The position numbers and the translations under genes were made by a program. From Acidobacteriaceae bacterium (GTDB lineage: Bacteria > Acidobacteriota > Terriglobia > Terriglobales > Acidobacteriaceae), in assembly GCA_025462735.1 (NCBI GenBank), contig JAOAPC010000014.1:62001-126000 (forward strand): a stretch of DNA of 64,000 nt. The letters run 5' to 3'. The notes under the pieces were generated by a model. The model searched no databases and had not been told where the DNA came from. It saw only the letters and a list, made by a program, of their open reading frames with translations. Shown here piece after piece: positions 19,133 through 27,936 of the stretch (the first letter of the stretch is position 1; each line of letters begins with the position of its first letter).

Positions 19133-20410
19133 ATGGATTTTGAGATTCGCCACTCAAGCAAACGATTGGCTGTACTGGTTCTTCTTTTCTCGGGAACCGC
19201 AGCCTACCTCGCTCTGGCAACAACGCAATTCCTAGCCGCGCACTTTTCTCAAGGTCATGGCGCACCCGATCTCAGAAGAGCTGTAAAACTCGATCCGTGG
19301 AATGCTGAATATCGCAACAACGTGGGCCGCTTCGAACTTCTGGTTAAGCTGTCTCCAGAAAATGCACTGCCTTGGCTAAAAACCGCAACACGTTTGAATC
19401 CCAACCGGTCCGCTTATTGGCTTGATCGCGCAATCGCAGAGCACTTGCTGGGGGACTTCGCCAGCGAACGCGACTCACTGGATCGCGTGACCGCGAGCGA
19501 TTCTCACTCCGCCGGCCTCGCTTGGCAAGTTGCCAACCTTTATCTCTCACAAGGCGCCACTGAACCAGCACTGCGGGAATACCGTCGGGTCTTGGAAAAA
19601 GATCCAGCCCGTGCCTCGCAGGCCATTCAAATCTGCTGGCGGATACGTCCCGACATAGATTTTCTGCTACAGAACGTCGTCCCAGCCAGTGCAGATGAAC
19701 CTCTATTGAGTTTTCTTGTTTCAATCCACGAATCGACTGCTGCGGCCAGGGTCTGGGAAAGAATCGTTTCACTGCAGGAGACGATCGAGCGACCGTTTTT
19801 GTTCGACTATCTGCGACATCTGTCTGCTGACCGCGACGCCATTCAAGCAGCGCGCGTATGGCAGCAGGCCGCAAATCTCTCTGGTTTGGCTGCATATCAG
19901 CCGACGGAAGAGAACCTTCTCGTCAACGGTGATTTTAGTCTCGATATTTTAAACGGCGGCTTTGACTGGTCGTATCAGAAGTCTTCTGCGGTCTCACTTG
20001 CACTGGATCCCGATGAGAGCCACTCCGGTTCCAGGTCCCTTCGAATCCTATTTCAAGGGCCGGGTATCGAAGACGCAGGGATCCGTCAGCTCATCTCCGT
20101 CGATCCCGATACGCGATATGGATTTTCTGGTTATTACAAAGCCCAGGAAATGGATGGCGCGGGAGCGCCGAAATTCGCCATTCAGGACCTCTACGATGGC
20201 ACCGCATTTTTCATGAGTGACGACCTTCGCGATACCGAATCATGGACAAGAGTGAACGGCAGTTTCGCGACCGGCCCTGATACTCACCTACTGGTGTTAC
20301 GAATTGCGCGAGTGCCCGCTGGCAGGCCGATCCGGGGGAAGTTATGGATTGATGACCTGAGGCTGGCAACTGATGACCACATCGCCTCCGCCGAAAAGGA
20401 GCAGCCGTGA
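19133..20410 (+). CDS. TPR protein with C-terminal jelly-roll (CBM-like) domain
   Basis: A 425-residue protein with one N-terminal membrane anchor (about residues 11-33). TPR-like repeats follow (about 50-260; for example DLRRAVKLDPWNAEYRNNVG and PALREYRRVLEKDPARASQA). The C-terminal region (about 265-420) begins ENLLVNGDFSLDILNGGFDW and ends GKLWIDDLRL, the signature of CBM4/9-type carbohydrate-binding jelly rolls. It sits 14 bases after the wzc-like gene and overlaps the ligase gene by GTGA, so it is probably a periplasmic scaffold that holds glycan near the polymerase or export machinery. Exact role is inferred. Confidence 0.75.
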   Translation: MDFEIRHSSKRLAVLVLLFSGTAAYLALATTQFLAAHFSQGHGAPDLRRAVKLDPWNAEYRNNVGRFELLVKLSPENALPWLKTATRLNPNRSAYWLDRAIAEHLLGDFASERDSLDRVTASDSHSAGLAWQVANLYLSQGATEPALREYRRVLEKDPARASQAIQICWRIRPDIDFLLQNVVPASADEPLLSFLVSIHESTAAARVWERIVSLQETIERPFLFDYLRHLSADRDAIQAARVWQQAANLSGLAAYQPTEENLLVNGDFSLDILNGGFDWSYQKSSAVSLALDPDESHSGSRSLRILFQGPGIEDAGIRQLISVDPDTRYGFSGYYKAQEMDGAGAPKFAIQDLYDGTAFFMSDDLRDTESWTRVNGSFATGPDTHLLVLRIARVPAGRPIRGKLWIDDLRLATDDHIASAEKEQP

Positions 20411-21771
20411 CCGCGCCTCTTCCTCTAGCCCACCTCCCAACCGAAGCCGTTGAACCCAAGCCTGCTCGCTTGCCGCGCGACAGTAAGATCTTATTCAGCC
20501 TCACGGCGCTTCTGATGTTCTGCCCGCTGGCGTTTGGCGCGGTTGAACCCTGGGCGATTTTCATTCTTCAAGCAGCTTCGGCATTACTTTTTATCATTTG
20601 GGCAATCGGCCAATTGCGATCGCCCCAAGTCAGTATTCAATGGAGTCCGCTGTTTGCGCCGGCGCTCGCCTTCGCCGGACTGATGTGCGTCCAATTGTTG
20701 CGGGGAGTGTCAGCTTACCGGCAGGCGACGTATTCACAACTGCTGCTCTACGTGTCATACGGAATAGCGTGTTTTCTGCTGGTACAGACGCTCACTCGTA
20801 GTCGCGAAGTGCGCAAGGTCGGCAAGGCGCTGACGGCTTACGGCGCAGCTATTGCTCTATTCGCGGTCTTGCAGAACCTGAGTTCCCCGAACAAGCTGTA
20901 TTGGCTGAGAACGCCTCACGGTGGCTGGATTTATGGCCCATACGTCAACCACAACCACTACGCCGGATTAATGGAGATGCTCATCCCGGTGCCTCTGGTG
21001 TTCGCGTTCAGCCGCTTCGGGTCTCGGCGCGAGCGATGGATTGCTGCTTCGATCGCGGCTTTCATGGGCGCGACTATTTTTCTCTCCGGCTCCCGAGGCG
21101 GCATGATCGCGTTTGCGGTGGAGATCGCGATTTTCGTTGCATTCATCGTCCGCGAACAGCAGAAGCAAAACGTTGCAATCCTTCTCAGCGCCTTTCTTCT
21201 CATCTCGCTCGGAGTTATTGCATGGACCGGAGGAAGCGAGGTCAAAGCCCGAATCGCGACCCTGGGCGGCGATAAACATTCAGACCTTTCGGCCAATATG
21301 CGTGAACAGATCGACCGCGACATTCTGCGCATGTCACGCCAGCGCCCGCTGCTTGGTTGGGGTCAAGGCACTTTTGCTGATGTTTACCCGCGGTTCCGCA
21401 GCTTCTACACGGATTCCCTGGTCAACGCAGCTCATAATGACTTTCTGCAGGTGCTGGCCGAGACGGGAATTCTCGGGTTCGGAATTCTGATCTGGTTTCT
21501 CGTACGTGTTCTTAGGCCAGCCCTGCGCAAGTCTCACAAGTGGCCCTCGAACCTGAACGGCGCTGTCTCGGTGGCTGCAATTCTCGGCATCAGCGGGATC
21601 CTCGTGCACAGTTTGGTGGACTTCAATATGCAGGTACCCGCCAATGCCGCCTTGTTTTATTCACTGTGCACTGTCGCGTCCATGGAACCACGCTTCCGAA
21701 CTCATCGCCGCTCGCATCGCCAGCTCGAAGCGGAATGTTTCGAAGAATCACGCGAGTCAGTCAACATCTAA
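20407..21771 (+). CDS. O-antigen ligase / Wzy-like polymerase
   Basis: A 454-residue membrane protein with about 10-12 helices. The Wzy_C signature region is visible: GPYVNHNHYAGLMEM, LFLSGSRGG-like IFLSGSRGGMIAF, then the large periplasmic loop and AAHNDFLQVLAETGILGFG. Such proteins polymerise repeat units or ligate them to lipid A core or protein. It starts with GTG overlapping the stop of the TPR gene. Location next to a Wzc-like kinase favours polymerase of an exported polysaccharide, but ligase activity cannot be excluded. Confidence 0.85.
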   Translation: MTAPLPLAHLPTEAVEPKPARLPRDSKILFSLTALLMFCPLAFGAVEPWAIFILQAASALLFIIWAIGQLRSPQVSIQWSPLFAPALAFAGLMCVQLLRGVSAYRQATYSQLLLYVSYGIACFLLVQTLTRSREVRKVGKALTAYGAAIALFAVLQNLSSPNKLYWLRTPHGGWIYGPYVNHNHYAGLMEMLIPVPLVFAFSRFGSRRERWIAASIAAFMGATIFLSGSRGGMIAFAVEIAIFVAFIVREQQKQNVAILLSAFLLISLGVIAWTGGSEVKARIATLGGDKHSDLSANMREQIDRDILRMSRQRPLLGWGQGTFADVYPRFRSFYTDSLVNAAHNDFLQVLAETGILGFGILIWFLVRVLRPALRKSHKWPSNLNGAVSVAAILGISGILVHSLVDFNMQVPANAALFYSLCTVASMEPRFRTHRRSHRQLEAECFEESRESVNI

Positions 21772-21856
21772 AGCCTTCTTCTGATGCCTTTGGAACATCC
21801 GCCTTGCGCGTCCACAGCGGTTCTGTTACTGCTGTAAGAACCCTGCTTAGCGAATC

Positions 21857-22939
21857 ATGATTGTCGACGTCATTCATCGCATTGTTACGCATCGCGAGTC
21901 GCTTTCGCGTGAAGAAGCCCGTGCGGCCATGGGCGAAGTGCTTTCCGGCAAATGCACGGACGCGCAAATTGCAGCTTTACTGGTCGGCCTGCACATGAAA
22001 GGCGAGACCGTCGAAGAAATTGTTGGCTTTGCGGAAGCCATTCGCGCGGCCGCGACTCCGATTCCTGTTCACGGTAATGCCCTTCTCGACGCAAGCGGCA
22101 CCGGACGCGAATCCCTGGTGGATACCTGCGGCACTGGCGGTGATGCCGCCGGCACTTTCAATATCTCCACCGCTACCGCTTTCGTGGTCGCGGGCGCTGG
22201 GGTTCGCGTCGCTAAACATGGTAACCGCAGCTCAACACCAAAGCTCAATGCGCCAGGGATGAGCGCGAAATGTGGCGCTGCGGATGTGATGGAGGCCCTT
22301 GGCGTAAATATTCAGCTTCCGCAGGGGCTTATAGGCCGGTGTTTGGAAGAGGTCGGCATGGCCTTCCTGTTCGCGCCGGCAATTCACTCCGCCGCCAAGT
22401 ACGTTCAAAACGTCCGTCGCGAAACCCGTCTGCGTACGGTTTTCAACCTTCTCGGCCCGCTGACCAATCCCGCCGGGGCTTCGGCGCAAGTGATCGGAGT
22501 CTATTCACTCGATCTGGTTGAAAAAGTGGCTGAAGCTCTCAGCATGTTGGGAACTCATCGGGCATTCGTAGTCCACGGGCTGGATGGGTTAGATGAAATT
22601 ACGATCACCGGACCTACTCGCGTCGCCGAAGTGCGCGAAGGACAGGTACACACTTATGAAATTACTCCTGAAGAATTCGGCATGACTCGCTCGCCTCTCG
22701 AAGAGATTGCCGGGGGCGCAGATGCTGCGGAAAATGCAGCCATAGTAAGAAATGTTCTCAGTGGAAAGAAATCTGCCAGGCGCGACGTTGTGTTGATAAA
22801 TGCTGCGGCAGCTTTGGTCGCAGCCGGAAAAGCGACGCATCTGGCAGATGCAGTCAAGATCGCTGCAAAGTCTATCGATTCCGGAGCAGCAACCTCAAAA
22901 CTGGAAGCGTTGGTCCGATTCACGCAGGCGCAGGTTTAG
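21857..22939 (+). CDS. trpD: Anthranilate phosphoribosyltransferase
   Basis: Transfers phosphoribose from PRPP to anthranilate in tryptophan synthesis. The 360-residue protein has the N-terminal helical region ([15 protein letters not shown]), the PRPP-binding glycine-rich [25 protein letters not shown] and [14 protein letters not shown], all hallmarks of TrpD. It stands alone without other trp genes nearby. Its end overlaps the end of the convergent beta-CASP gene by four bases. There are 85 bases between the ligase gene and this start. Confidence 0.95.
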   Translation: MIVDVIHRIVTHRESLSREEARAAMGEVLSGKCTDAQIAALLVGLHMKGETVEEIVGFAEAIRAAATPIPVHGNALLDASGTGRESLVDTCGTGGDAAGTFNISTATAFVVAGAGVRVAKHGNRSSTPKLNAPGMSAKCGAADVMEALGVNIQLPQGLIGRCLEEVGMAFLFAPAIHSAAKYVQNVRRETRLRTVFNLLGPLTNPAGASAQVIGVYSLDLVEKVAEALSMLGTHRAFVVHGLDGLDEITITGPTRVAEVREGQVHTYEITPEEFGMTRSPLEEIAGGADAAENAAIVRNVLSGKKSARRDVVLINAAAALVAAGKATHLADAVKIAAKSIDSGAATSKLEALVRFTQAQV

Positions 22940-24378
22940 ACCTTCACTTCCACTTTCTGCATCCATTGCGCGATCTGCACATTCCATCCCAACTCTTTCA
23001 CCATCGTGTCGCGCAACGCAGAGGAAGCGGCCGGTTCGCCGTGCACCAAATAGGTCGTATCCGGCTTTGCGGTAAAGGTGTGCAGCCACTCGAGAAGTTC
23101 CGGCGTGTCGGCATGATCGCTGAATTGTTCCAGCGCGGCCACTTGTGCGCGAATGGGCACCGTCTGTCCCAACATCTTCACTTGGGGCGCACCACTCTTA
23201 ATCGTGAACCCTCGCGTGCCTGGCGACTGGAATCCAATAAAAATGACCGTGCTTTTCGGATCAGGCAGTCGCTGCAACAAATGGTGCTGAATGCGTCCGC
23301 CTGTCACCATTCCACTCGAAGAGATAATGATGCAAGGTGATTTCACCTCATTGATCTTCTTCGACTCGTCGGACGTCTGCGCGAAATAAAAACCCTGCCA
23401 TTTCAGCGGAGATCCATATCGGCTGATCAGTTGCTTAGTTGCGTCGCTATACTCTTCGGTGTGCTTAAGAAATACCTCCACCGCCTTGATTGCCATCGGA
23501 CTGTCGCAATAGACCGGCACCCGCGGTACCTGCCCCGATTCCATCAATTCCTTGAGCATAAAAGCGAACTTCTGAGTGCGCTCGACCGCGAATGCTGGCA
23601 CCACGACGCTTCCCCCGCGTGCGACCGTCTTGCGAATCAGATCGGCGAGTTGAGGCCGAGGGTCATCAGTCGGATGGCGCCGGTTACCATAAGTCGATTC
23701 CATCACCATCAAATCCGCGCTCTCACCAGACTGCGGCCCTGAATAAACCACCTTCCCCGGCGCAATATTTTGATCATGTACGCGGCCAATGTCGCCGGTA
23801 AACAGCAGCCGTATGGGACGAGCACTGCCGGCCGCTGTGAGTGTAACTTCCGCCATCGACGATCCCAAAATGTGTGCCGCGTGCACAAACCGAAATGAGA
23901 GCTCTGCAGACAGCTGTTTAGTCTCGCCGAAATTAATCGGCTTGAAATATGGCATGCACGCCCGCGCCTCTTGCTCCGTGTAAAGCGGCAGTGCCGGGTC
24001 ATGGCGTGAAGTCTTGTGCTGGTTGTGAAACGCAGCATCTTCTTCCTGCAGGTGGCCTGAATCGGGCAGCAAAATACCGCAGAGGTCAATCGTGGCAGGG
24101 GTGGCATAAATAGGTCCGTTAAATCCTCCCTTCACTAATCGCGGAATCCAGCCGCAGTGGTCGAGGTGAGCGTGCGTCAGAATCACTGACTGGATCTGTT
24201 TCGCCGCGACCGGCAAGTCCTGCCAATTACGCTCGCGCCACTCTTTCGGACCTTGGAATAGGCCGCAATCGACCAGCACCTGCGTGCCGCTTTCTGCAGA
24301 CAGATCCCCAGAAGTATTGATCAGGTGCTTTGATCCGGTTACAGTGCCGGCTGCGCCAAGAAATTGGATGTAGGACAA
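22936..24378 (-). CDS. MBL-fold beta-CASP hydrolase/exonuclease
   Basis: A 480-residue metallo-beta-lactamase fold protein with a beta-CASP insertion. Motifs are [23 protein letters not shown] (metal site), [28 protein letters not shown] and [12 protein letters not shown]. The C-terminal [10 protein letters not shown] matches the RMMBL segment. Relatives are predicted RNA exonucleases or mRNA 3'-end-processing factor homologues in bacteria. It converges on trpD and is followed on the same strand by the M1-like gene 25 bases upstream of its start. Confidence 0.88.
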   Translation of the reverse strand: MSYIQFLGAAGTVTGSKHLINTSGDLSAESGTQVLVDCGLFQGPKEWRERNWQDLPVAAKQIQSVILTHAHLDHCGWIPRLVKGGFNGPIYATPATIDLCGILLPDSGHLQEEDAAFHNQHKTSRHDPALPLYTEQEARACMPYFKPINFGETKQLSAELSFRFVHAAHILGSSMAEVTLTAAGSARPIRLLFTGDIGRVHDQNIAPGKVVYSGPQSGESADLMVMESTYGNRRHPTDDPRPQLADLIRKTVARGGSVVVPAFAVERTQKFAFMLKELMESGQVPRVPVYCDSPMAIKAVEVFLKHTEEYSDATKQLISRYGSPLKWQGFYFAQTSDESKKINEVKSPCIIISSSGMVTGGRIQHHLLQRLPDPKSTVIFIGFQSPGTRGFTIKSGAPQVKMLGQTVPIRAQVAALEQFSDHADTPELLEWLHTFTAKPDTTYLVHGEPAASSALRDTMVKELGWNVQIAQWMQKVEVKV

Positions 24379-24403
24379 AAATCCCTCCGGGATGGTTCAC
24401 GTT

Positions 24404-26125
24404 TCAATGAGTGACTGGCTCAATCTTGTACCCGTTGTTGCTGATATCGCTCTCCGGCACGCTGCCGTCATTCACCGTCACCTCCTGGGGTAGCGAGGGG
24501 GCCTGAATTCGGACCGAGGCTTTCGATCTTCCGCGAATTAAAAGCCGCTCAGACGCTTCACCAGTTTGCATGTGCAATGTGACTGGGACCTCGGCGCCTG
24601 CTTCTCCGAGATTTTCGATCGTTACTGTCACCATATACCCGCCGCTTGGCAGTTGGCTGGAGTAAACGGATTCAACCCGAAAGTCCGGCAGACCGCGATC
24701 GTGATAGACCCAATCATCAAAAAACCACTGCAGGTCGCGATGTGCCTGGGTCTCAATCAGTTTCTGCATGTACGCGGGGTCTTTATCCTTATCGTTAGCC
24801 GCTTTGTAATTGTGCAGCACCGCATTCAGCGCATCCTCGCTAACCATGTCCTGCAGCATCCACCACACGTACATCGATTTTGTCTGAATGCGAAAGTCGT
24901 CAAGCGAACTGATAAGCGAATCGTTTGCCCCTTTACGTTCGCCGGAAACTTTTTCTACTTCCACTAGCGCGCTGCGGTGCGCCTGCAAGTAAGCGATGGC
25001 TGCCTGTCGCTTTTGTTTTTCCTCCACCAAACGGACTTGCGCATAACCCGCCAGACCGTCGTGAATCCAGGCGTGCGGCGATGGAAAAAAAGCGTGCGTC
25101 AACTGTTGGGCTGCCGAGAGTAAGAGCTTCGTGTCGCTACCATTCAGTGGCATCAGCAGCATGTTTCCGCTCTCAAACGATGCAGCCTTCGGGTCGGAGA
25201 GTTCCACAACTTGTGGCTTTACCATGGATGGCTCGCGATGATCGCCGAACCATTTGCTCACTAGCGGCGAAACTTCCTCGGCGGCAGCCGCATAGTCGTC
25301 TGCGCCAGATTTGTGATCGAGCAAGTATTGAATCGTGGTCGCGTGGCTGTCCATTTCTGAGTATCGCGCGATCACAAACGTAGGCAGCGTCGCGCGCAAA
25401 GACGCAAACGAACACGCCGTATTTAGATTTTGTCCTGCGCCTGCCTCCGCTGTTGTCTTATTCGCCTCTGTCCCGTTGCAGAGCAGCTCAGGAGGAGCTT
25501 CCGCGCTCGTTTGTGAATATGCGAACGTGACCTTCATCTCGGTTTGCGCTTCACGCTGCTTCCACTTCGCGACGGATTCCGGCACGGAATCGCCATCCGT
25601 GAGGCTGACAGCTTCGGTCGCTACGGGATACCACGCCACGTATCCAATTCCACGCACCGCAGTAAACGTCCGCCCGATCTGGTCCCAATCCGAATGTTTC
25701 GCAGTATCGTCCGGAACGCCGATTCGCGTAAGCCTGGTCGTGTCCTGGGGAATCACGCCTTCGTATCCGATTTCAAGTTCGATTGTCTGCTTGGGTGGAA
25801 CCGGCCGTGAGAGAACCACAATGGCTTCGGACAATGCTCCAGTGTGATCGATGTCTGAAGTATAGATTTGTGAAACGAACTCTACGGCCTTGCCCTCGAA
25901 CTGAATGGACTGCCAGTTGAGCGACGAGGAAATCTGCAGCGAAAGGCTTCTCTGCGGAGATGCCGAATCGTTCCTCAAGGCGATCTTCCCGCGAACTCCG
26001 AGCCGTTGCTGCTCAGGCTCGACCCGTACATTCAAGTCATATTTCGTGAAAGTGAATGCTGAGCGATCGAGGGCATGGACCCAGATTGAACACCACACCA
26101 CGCAGACGACACAAAGGAGCTTCAT
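24404..26125 (-). CDS. M1-aminopeptidase-like exported protein with degenerate zinc site
   Basis: A 573-residue protein with a signal peptide (MKLLCVVCVVWCSIWVHA). The N-terminal region (about 25-150) resembles the M1 saddle domain and the middle resembles the thermolysin-like domain. The zinc site is broken: where M1 enzymes have HExxH and then NEGFAEY, this protein reads AAQQLTHAFF and HDGLAGYAQ, losing the first His and the catalytic Glu. RDLQWFFDDWVYHDRGLPDF matches the M1 helical domain, and a beta-rich C-terminal domain follows. It is probably a non-catalytic or altered relative acting in the periplasm. Its ATG shares an A with the rlmB stop (TAATG). Confidence 0.72.
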   Translation of the reverse strand: MKLLCVVCVVWCSIWVHALDRSAFTFTKYDLNVRVEPEQQRLGVRGKIALRNDSASPQRSLSLQISSSLNWQSIQFEGKAVEFVSQIYTSDIDHTGALSEAIVVLSRPVPPKQTIELEIGYEGVIPQDTTRLTRIGVPDDTAKHSDWDQIGRTFTAVRGIGYVAWYPVATEAVSLTDGDSVPESVAKWKQREAQTEMKVTFAYSQTSAEAPPELLCNGTEANKTTAEAGAGQNLNTACSFASLRATLPTFVIARYSEMDSHATTIQYLLDHKSGADDYAAAAEEVSPLVSKWFGDHREPSMVKPQVVELSDPKAASFESGNMLLMPLNGSDTKLLLSAAQQLTHAFFPSPHAWIHDGLAGYAQVRLVEEKQKRQAAIAYLQAHRSALVEVEKVSGERKGANDSLISSLDDFRIQTKSMYVWWMLQDMVSEDALNAVLHNYKAANDKDKDPAYMQKLIETQAHRDLQWFFDDWVYHDRGLPDFRVESVYSSQLPSGGYMVTVTIENLGEAGAEVPVTLHMQTGEASERLLIRGRSKASVRIQAPSLPQEVTVNDGSVPESDISNNGYKIEPVTH

Positions 26126-26859
26126 TACGGCTTCTTCCGCCGCTGCTTCACAATTTCAAAAAGCACGACTCCGGCCGCAACTGAAACATTCAGTGACGGC
26201 ACTTGTCCCAGCATTGGAATCGAAACCAGAAAATCGCATTTCCTGCTCACCAGGTCGTGAAGTCCCTTGCCTTCCGCGCCCAATACCAAAGCACAATCCA
26301 TCTTGTAATCGATCTCGTCGTAGCTCTGCTTCCCGCGCTCATCCAGGCCTACGATCCACAATCCTTTAGTCTTGAGATCCTCGAGTGTGCGCGCAATGTT
26401 CGTAACCTTCGCCACCGGAAGATGTGCACTCGCGCCCGCCGACGATTTCGCTACGGTTCCAGTGATACCTGCGGCGCGCCGTTCGGGAATTACTACACCA
26501 TTTGCTCCGGACGCGTCTGCGGTTCGCATAATCGCGCCCAAGTTGTGCGGGTCCTCCACTCCATCCAGCACGATCACGAGCGAATGCTCTCCGCGTTTGG
26601 CCGCAATCACATCATCCAGGTCCACATACGCCTTGGACGAAGTCACCGCCACGACGCCCTGATTGGAGGCGGTCCGAGCCATGCGGTCGAGTTCCGTCCG
26701 AGGCAGAAATCTCACCGCAATGCCGGTGTTCCGGCATTCCTGAATGAGCTTTTGAAGCCGAAGATCGTTGCGCTCTTTGGCCACTCCAACCCATTCGAAT
26801 GAGCGCCCGCGCGACTTCAGCGCCTCAGAAACCGCATTGATCCCAAAAATGACGTTCAT
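26125..26859 (-). CDS. rlmB: 23S rRNA (guanosine-2'-O)-methyltransferase RlmB
   Basis: A SpoU/TrmH family SPOUT enzyme of 244 residues that uses SAM to methylate the ribose of G2251-equivalent in 23S rRNA. It has the N-terminal substrate-binding domain (FGINAVSEALKSRG) and the SPOUT motifs NLGAIMRTADASGANGVV, LVLGAEGKGL and VPSLNVSVAAGVVLFE. I choose the ATG at 26859 over the GTG one codon upstream. Coupled by one-base overlap to the M1-like gene. Confidence 0.92.
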   Translation of the reverse strand: MNVIFGINAVSEALKSRGRSFEWVGVAKERNDLRLQKLIQECRNTGIAVRFLPRTELDRMARTASNQGVVAVTSSKAYVDLDDVIAAKRGEHSLVIVLDGVEDPHNLGAIMRTADASGANGVVIPERRAAGITGTVAKSSAGASAHLPVAKVTNIARTLEDLKTKGLWIVGLDERGKQSYDEIDYKMDCALVLGAEGKGLHDLVSRKCDFLVSIPMLGQVPSLNVSVAAGVVLFEIVKQRRKKP

Positions 26860-26970
26860 CACAGCCTAGTGTAAATGCTCGCCGGATTAGAACTGTGATT
26901 GCGCCTCGGACTTGCGCCGTCCACACCAAAGACAAAGTCCCGGCTGTCTCAACCGACTCTGATCATCGAC

Positions 26971-26990
26971 TATACTTAAGACGTAAGGAG
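26971..26990 (+). promoter_or_regulatory. Possible -10 element and Shine-Dalgarno for the LytTR regulator
   Basis: TATACT at 26971-26976 is followed by AAGGAG at 26985-26990, six bases before the GTG at 26997. The ribosome site is strong and decides the start. The promoter is weaker since no clear -35 is seen. Confidence 0.4.
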
Positions 26991-26996
26991 CGGAAA

Positions 26997-27773
26997 GTGT
27001 CACTCTCGACGTTGATCGTGGATGACGAGCAGCTGGCGCGCGATGAACTCGCCTATTTACTCAAGAATATCGGCGACGTTGAGGTCGTAGCGCAAGGCAA
27101 GAACGGCTTGGAAGCCGTGAGCCTGATCCGCGAACACAGCCCAGATCTTGTGTTTCTTGACGTGCAAATGCCCGGCCTCGACGGCTTCGGCGTAATAAAG
27201 AAGTTGCTCGACAAAAAGATCCCTCTGCCTAAAATCGTCTTCTCCACAGCTTTCGACCAGTACGCGGTTCGCGCTTTCGAAGTGAATGCGGTGGATTACC
27301 TGCTTAAGCCGTTTGACCGCAAACGCGTCGCGCAATCGATTGAGCGGGCGCGCTCCATGACGGAAGCTAGTAACCCCTCCGACAAGCTGGATGCTTTAGT
27401 CCGCATGCTGGAGTCACAGAAGCCGCAAACTTCCAAAATTCTACTGAAGGCCGTGGGCAGACTTTTCCTGGTGAATCAGAAAGATATTTGCTTTGCATCT
27501 ATCGAAGACGGGATTATCACTGTCGTGACCAGCGGCGCTAATGGAATGGAAGGGCAGTCGAACTGCCGAACTTTGGAAGAGCTTCTCGACAGCCTGGATC
27601 AGGATTTGTTCTGGCGCGCCCACCGCTCTTTCCTGGTGAACATCAACCGGATCAAAGAAGTGGTCCCTTGGTTCAAGAGTTCTTATCAGCTACGCATGGA
27701 CGACAAGAAGCAAACTGAAATCCCCGTCAGTCGAGCGCAAACCAAACGTCTGCGAGAGCTGTTTGGATTGTGA
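26997..27773 (+). CDS. LytR/AlgR-type response regulator (receiver plus LytTR)
   Basis: A two-domain regulator of about 258 residues. The receiver (1-120) has the acidic pocket VDDEQ, the phospho-acceptor Asp in LVFLDVQMPGLDGF, and the conserved Lys in YLLKPFD. The C-terminal LytTR DNA-binding domain (about 155-258) includes DLFWRAHRSFLVNINRIKEV. I start at GTG 26997 because AAGGAG lies six bases upstream; the track ORF begins 34 codons earlier without family similarity. No histidine kinase gene is adjacent, so its partner is unknown. Confidence 0.9.
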   Translation: MSLSTLIVDDEQLARDELAYLLKNIGDVEVVAQGKNGLEAVSLIREHSPDLVFLDVQMPGLDGFGVIKKLLDKKIPLPKIVFSTAFDQYAVRAFEVNAVDYLLKPFDRKRVAQSIERARSMTEASNPSDKLDALVRMLESQKPQTSKILLKAVGRLFLVNQKDICFASIEDGIITVVTSGANGMEGQSNCRTLEELLDSLDQDLFWRAHRSFLVNINRIKEVVPWFKSSYQLRMDDKKQTEIPVSRAQTKRLRELFGL

Positions 27774-27779
27774 AAACAG

Positions 27780-27881
27780 CCTTTAGCTCCTAGCTTTTAC
27801 TGCCGCGCCATTATTCCTGGCCTGCTGCTCCAAAAAAATCGAAAGGCCTGCAGCTAAGAGCTAAAGGCTAAAAGCTAAGAG
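27780..27881. repeat. Inverted pair of AGCTAAGAGCTAAAG-type intergenic repeats
   Basis: CTTTAGCTCCTAGCTTTTA at the left and AGCTAAGAGCTAAAGGC at the right are opposite orientations of the same word, which recurs near 51.28, 51.53, 51.6 and 54.1 kb. It fills the gap between two convergent regulator genes. Confidence 0.75.
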
Positions 27882-27916
27882 AAAAAAAATGCGGCCGGGG
27901 AGGAGGATCCGGCCGC
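27882..27916 (-). terminator. Rho-independent terminator of the Crp/Fnr gene
   Basis: Read on the minus strand, a perfect 8-bp stem (GCGGCCGG with CCGGCCGC, 10-base loop; 27891-27916) is followed one base later by a run of eight T. It lies 21 bases after the Crp/Fnr stop. Confidence 0.8.
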
Positions 27917-27936
27917 GAGTGGTTGTAAGCAGTCCT

